Source of the DNA: Sphingomonas yunnanensis
GTDB taxonomy: Bacteria; Pseudomonadota; Alphaproteobacteria; Sphingomonadales; Sphingomonadaceae
Assembly (NCBI RefSeq): GCF_019898765.1
Contig: NZ_JAIOKB010000010.1
Coordinates: 1 to 64,000 of the forward strand
DNA length: 64,000 nt
Direction of reading: 5' to 3'
Made by a program: the position numbers and the translations under genes. The notes beneath the pieces were generated by a model, which was not told where the DNA came from, did no database searches, and saw only the letters and a program-made list of their open reading frames with translations. The number at the start of each line of letters is the position of its first letter. The first letter of the stretch is position 1. Shown here one piece after another: positions 60,940-64,000 of the stretch.

Positions 60940-62511
60940 TCAGTGGCGGAAGTGGCGCATCCCGGTGAACACCATCGCCAGCCCGGCGGCGTCGGCGGCG
61001 GCGATCACCTCCTCGTCGCGGATCGAGCCGCCCGGCTGGATCACCGCGGTGGCACCCGCCTCGACCGCCGCCAGCAGCCCGTCGGCGAAGGGGAAGAAGG
61101 CGTCGGACGCGACCGCCGAGCCGATCGTGCGCGGGCTCGCCCAGCCCGCCTTGTCGGCGGCGTCCTTCGCCTTCCACGCCGCGATCCGCGCCGATTCGAG
61201 CCGGTTCATCTGCCCCGCGCCGACGCCCGCGGTGGCACCGTCCTTGGCATAGACGATCGCGTTGGACTTGACGTGCTTGGCCACCGTCCAGGCGAACAGG
61301 CAGTCGGCGAGCTCCTGCTCGCTCGGCTGGCGCTTGGTCACCACCTGGAGGTCGGCGCGCGCCACCGCGCCGCCGTCGCGCGACTGGACCAGCCAGCCGC
61401 CCGCGATCGACTTGGCGGTGAGCCCGTCACGGCGCGGATCCGGCAGTGCGCCGGTGAGCAGCAGCCGCAGGTTCTTCTTGGCGGCGAACAAAGCCAGCGC
61501 CTCGTCGTCGGCGTCGGGCGCGACCACCACCTCGGTGAAGATGCCCGTGATCGCCTCGGCGGTGGCGCGGTCGAGCGCGCGGTTGACCGCGATGATGCCG
61601 CCGAACGCGCTCACCGTGTCGCAGGCGAAGGCGGCCTGATACGCCTCGGCCAGCGTCGCGGCGGTGGCGACGCCGCACGGGTTGGCGTGCTTGACGATGA
61701 CGCAGGTCGGCGCCGCCTCGTGGAACTCGGCGACCAGCTCCAGCGCCGCGTCCGCGTCGTTGTAATTGTTGTAGCTCAGCGCCTTGCCCTGGACCTGCCG
61801 GGCCTGGCCGATGCCCGCGACGCCGTCGGACGACGCGTAGAAGGCGGCCCGCTGGTGCGGGTTCTCGCCGTAGCGCAGCGCCTCGCCGGCGCGGCGCAGC
61901 GTCAGCGGCAGCGTGGCGGGGAAGGTCTCGCCCTGGTCGGTCCCCGCGAACCAGCGCGCGATCGCGCCGTCATAGCCGGCGGTGAGCGCATAGGCCTTGG
62001 CGGCGAGCCGCTTGCGCTCGGCCAGGTCGGTCTCGCCGCGCGCCACCAGCGCGTAGTCGGCGGGGTCGGTGACGATCGCGACATAGAGGTGGTTCTTCGC
62101 CGCGGAGCGCACCATCGACGGGCCGCCGATGTCGATATTCTCGACCACCTCGTCGCGTGCCGCGCCCTTGGCGACGGTCTGCTCGAACGGGTAGAGGTTG
62201 ACGACGACGAGATCGATCGCGCCGATGTCATGCTCGCGCATCGCCCCTGCGTGCGCCGCGTCGTCGCGCACCGCGAGCAGGCCGCCGTGGACCTTGGGAT
62301 GGAGCGTCTTGACGCGGCCGTCCATCATCTCGGGGAAGCCGGTCAGGTCGCTGATGTCGCGTACCTCGAGCCCGGCGTCGCGCAGCGCCTTGGCGGTCCC
62401 GCCGGTCGAGACCAGCTCCACCCCCTTGTCGGCGAGTGCGATGGCGAGGTCGACGATGCCGCTCTTGTCCGAGACGGACAGGAGCGCGCGGCGGATCGGG
62501 ATGATGCTCAT
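60940..62511 (-). CDS. purH: Bifunctional AICAR transformylase/IMP cyclohydrolase
   Basis: PurH catalyses the last two steps of IMP synthesis. The N-terminal MGS-like cyclohydrolase domain (about 1-200, with STGGTAKAL and TLHPKVHGG) precedes the AICAR transformylase domain with catalytic KHANPCG. The ATG at 62511 gives 523 residues, the family's usual length. Monocistronic. Confidence 0.97.
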   Translation of the reverse strand: MSIIPIRRALLSVSDKSGIVDLAIALADKGVELVSTGGTAKALRDAGLEVRDISDLTGFPEMMDGRVKTLHPKVHGGLLAVRDDAAHAGAMREHDIGAIDLVVVNLYPFEQTVAKGAARDEVVENIDIGGPSMVRSAAKNHLYVAIVTDPADYALVARGETDLAERKRLAAKAYALTAGYDGAIARWFAGTDQGETFPATLPLTLRRAGEALRYGENPHQRAAFYASSDGVAGIGQARQVQGKALSYNNYNDADAALELVAEFHEAAPTCVIVKHANPCGVATAATLAEAYQAAFACDTVSAFGGIIAVNRALDRATAEAITGIFTEVVVAPDADDEALALFAAKKNLRLLLTGALPDPRRDGLTAKSIAGGWLVQSRDGGAVARADLQVVTKRQPSEQELADCLFAWTVAKHVKSNAIVYAKDGATAGVGAGQMNRLESARIAAWKAKDAADKAGWASPRTIGSAVASDAFFPFADGLLAAVEAGATAVIQPGGSIRDEEVIAAADAAGLAMVFTGMRHFRH

Positions 62512-62593
62512 GCGCGCGCGCTTACGCGGGCGCGCGCGGTGGCTCAAGCGTCCGTTCGGGGGCCGGGGCTGTGTGGTCGCCGAACGCCTTCCC

Positions 62594-62671
62594 GTGCTCC
62601 CGCGCACGCGGGAGCCCAGAGCAACAAGGGGCAACGCGAGTGGTACTGGGCTCCTGCGTTCGCAGGAGCAC
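62594..62671. repeat. REP-like element, complete (GTGCTCC family)
   Basis: GTGCTCCCGCG-CA-CGCGGGAGCCCAG and CTGGGCTCCTGCG-TT-CGCAGGAGCAC, two inverted hairpin arms about 28 bp apart, between purH and the ABC ATPase gene. Confidence 0.8.
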
Positions 62672-62678
62672 GCCCCGC

Positions 62679-63620
62679 TCAGCGCCCGCTCGCCGCGCGC
62701 GTCAGGTTGAGGAACACGTCCTCCAGGTCGGGCTCCTTGGTCGAGACGTCGACGATGCCATAGCCACCGGCCTGGACCGCGCCCAGCACCTCGCCCGCGT
62801 TGACCCGGTCCTTGGCGTAGGTGATCTCGAGCGTGCGCGTGCCCTTGAGCGCGATCTTCCCGAAACAGGCGTTCTCGGGCACCACCGCGACGTCGCGGTC
62901 GACCGTGACCGCGACCACCTTCTCCTGCGCTTTCCCGACCAGCTCGGCGGTGGGCTCGTTGGCGATCACGCGGCCGCCGCTGATGATCGCGATGCGATCG
63001 CACAGCTCCTCGGCCTCCTCGAGATAGTGCGTCGTCAGCACCACCGTCACGCCCGCCTCGTTGAGGCCGCGCACATAGGTCCATAGCTGCTGGCGCAGCT
63101 CGATGTCCACGCCCGCGGTCGGCTCGTCGAGCACCAGCACCGGCGGGGCGTGGACCATCGCCTTGGCCACCATCAGCCGCCGCTTCATGCCGCCCGACAG
63201 CGTGCGGGCATAGGCATCGGCCTTGTCCTCGAGGTGGACCGCGCGCAGCAGCTCCATCGAGCGCCGCTCCTTCTTGGGTACGCCGTACAACCCGGCCTGG
63301 ATCTCGAGCGTCTCGACGGGGGTGAAGAAGGGGTCGAACAGGATCTCCTGGTTGACGATCCCGATCGAGGCCTTGGCGTTGCGCGGGTGCGCGTCGATGT
63401 CGAAGCCCCAGATCTCGGCGCTGCCGCTGGTCTTGTTGACCAGTCCGGCGAGGATGTTGATCAGCGTCGACTTGCCCGCGCCGTTGGGGCCGAGCAGGCC
63501 GAAGATCGAGCCGCGCGGCACCTCGAAGCTGACCCCGTCGAGCGCGCGCTTGCCCGGCGCGCCGCCGACGCCCGCATAGGTCTTGCACAGGTCCCGGATG
63601 GCGATGGCGGCGTCGGTCAT
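62679..63620 (-). CDS. ABC transporter ATP-binding protein
   Basis: A 313-residue ABC ATPase of the drug/Na+ exporter (NatA/CcmA) type. Walker A GPNGAGKST (44-52), signature LSGGMKRR, Walker B VLVLDEPTAGVD and H-loop TTHYLEE are intact, with a C-terminal extension of about 80 residues. The permease is not in this window; it may lie to the left of purH elsewhere or be encoded beyond the operon. The ATG at 63620 is chosen over an upstream open frame of unlikely composition. Confidence 0.9.
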   Translation of the reverse strand: MTDAAIAIRDLCKTYAGVGGAPGKRALDGVSFEVPRGSIFGLLGPNGAGKSTLINILAGLVNKTSGSAEIWGFDIDAHPRNAKASIGIVNQEILFDPFFTPVETLEIQAGLYGVPKKERRSMELLRAVHLEDKADAYARTLSGGMKRRLMVAKAMVHAPPVLVLDEPTAGVDIELRQQLWTYVRGLNEAGVTVVLTTHYLEEAEELCDRIAIISGGRVIANEPTAELVGKAQEKVVAVTVDRDVAVVPENACFGKIALKGTRTLEITYAKDRVNAGEVLGAVQAGGYGIVDVSTKEPDLEDVFLNLTRAASGR

Positions 63621-63719
63621 GCGCGCGGAGGTAGGCGCGCGCGCGGGGCTTGCCAATCCTGCATGGCGCGGACGCGGCGGGATTGTCTCGGGCGGCGGCG
63701 CTTGCTAATCGCCTCGGCC

Positions 63720-63956
63720 ATGCTGCCGCCGCCCGAACTCGTCCGCGTCTCGCAACCCCGCGTCGCCTGCGACGGCGCGAGCGACATCCCCGGCGGCGCC
63801 GCGCTGGGCCATCCGCGCGTGTGGCTCCAGGTCGACGAGCACGGTTATGTCGACTGCGGCTATTGCGACCGACGCTTCGTGCTGATCGGCGGCCCGGCCG
63901 ACGGCGCCGACCATAGCCAGCTGCCCGACATCTCGGAAGGTGCGAGCCCGCAGTAA
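63720..63956 (+). CDS. Zinc-finger domain protein (zf-CHCC, NDUFS6-like)
   Basis: A 78-residue protein with the zf-CHCC pattern: an early Cys (C17), H31 in LGHPRVWL, and the pair C46/C49 in DCGYC. Such proteins are widespread in alphaproteobacteria and related to the NDUFS6 subunit of mitochondrial complex I. The ATG at 63720 gives the usual length. Divergent from the ABC ATPase gene. Confidence 0.85.
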   Translation: MLPPPELVRVSQPRVACDGASDIPGGAALGHPRVWLQVDEHGYVDCGYCDRRFVLIGGPADGADHSQLPDISEGASPQ

Positions 63957-64000
63957 GGCGCGCGCGATACGGAAGAGTTTCGATCAGAGCGCTCGCTCGA

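Noticed and set aside
62512..63588. A purH frame extended upstream to 882 codons
   Set aside because: The extension runs in the wrong frame across the ABC ATPase gene and the REP-like element; MSIIPIRRALLSVSDKSG at 62511 is the family N-terminus.

Overview
The window is about 64 kb of very GC-rich, densely coding bacterial chromosome. Gene order, class I lysyl-tRNA synthetase, ParB/parS next to mnmG, an alphaproteobacterial-type LexA box and many sphingomonad-type small families (DUF3576, DUF6489, MmcB, YcgN, DUF2141) point to an alphaproteobacterium of the order Sphingomonadales, probably Sphingomonas or a close relative. I see no plasmid, prophage, insertion sequence or CRISPR array. Most of the window is core genome.

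Layout. 1-4.4 kb: prfC (cut by the window edge), a ppx/gppA-rlmE pair, tRNA-Gln and a small secreted basic protein. 4.6-10 kb: an exported beta-rich protein, then DUF3576-leuS-lptE-holA. 10.4-16 kb: the leftward DUF6489-mnmE-mnmG-rsmG-parA-parB block with two parS sites. 16-22.4 kb: housekeeping singles (dienelactone hydrolase, ThiE/TenI-like, YggS, HAD phosphatase, PdeM, LexA-boxed mmcB, ankyrin protein, SCO, YcgN, YgjP-type metallopeptidase). 22.4-27.6 kb: PBP1A and a three-gene operon of type III polyketide synthase, methyltransferase and FAD oxidoreductase. 27.7-31.7 kb: tRNA-Leu, a zinc-ribbon membrane protein, ftsE-ftsX-ydcF-plsC. 31.9-35 kb: hisC-tyrA, then a pair of very small membrane-peptide ORFs behind a sigma-54-type promoter, and DUF1810. 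35-41.4 kb: a complete RND efflux operon with a strong promoter overlapped by TetR-like palindromes.

41.7-48.7 kb: crtZ, lysS, a hemC-hemD-mitofilin-like operon and tsaD-gpsA. 49-54 kb: hisN with a His-rich tail, sterol desaturase, DUF2141, MipA/OmpV, an aldehyde dehydrogenase. 53.6-57.1 kb: an anti-sigma/ECF sigma pair divergent from two paralogous Tat-exported ferritin-like proteins. 57.2-64 kb: TPP riboswitch-thiC, a toxin-antitoxin remnant with a frameshifted toxin, ung, a PhnA-like protein, purH, an ABC ATPase and a zinc-finger protein.

The most interesting items are the sigma-54/PspF-like controlled pair of 35-36 aa membrane peptides at 34.2-34.6 kb, the type III PKS operon, the frameshifted RelE/ParE toxin, an MnmG about 50 residues shorter than E. 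coli MnmG at one internal place, a perfect 19-bp inverted repeat upstream of PBP1A, and several families of hairpin-rich intergenic repeats. All function calls come from reading translated sequence and motifs by eye; no database search was possible.
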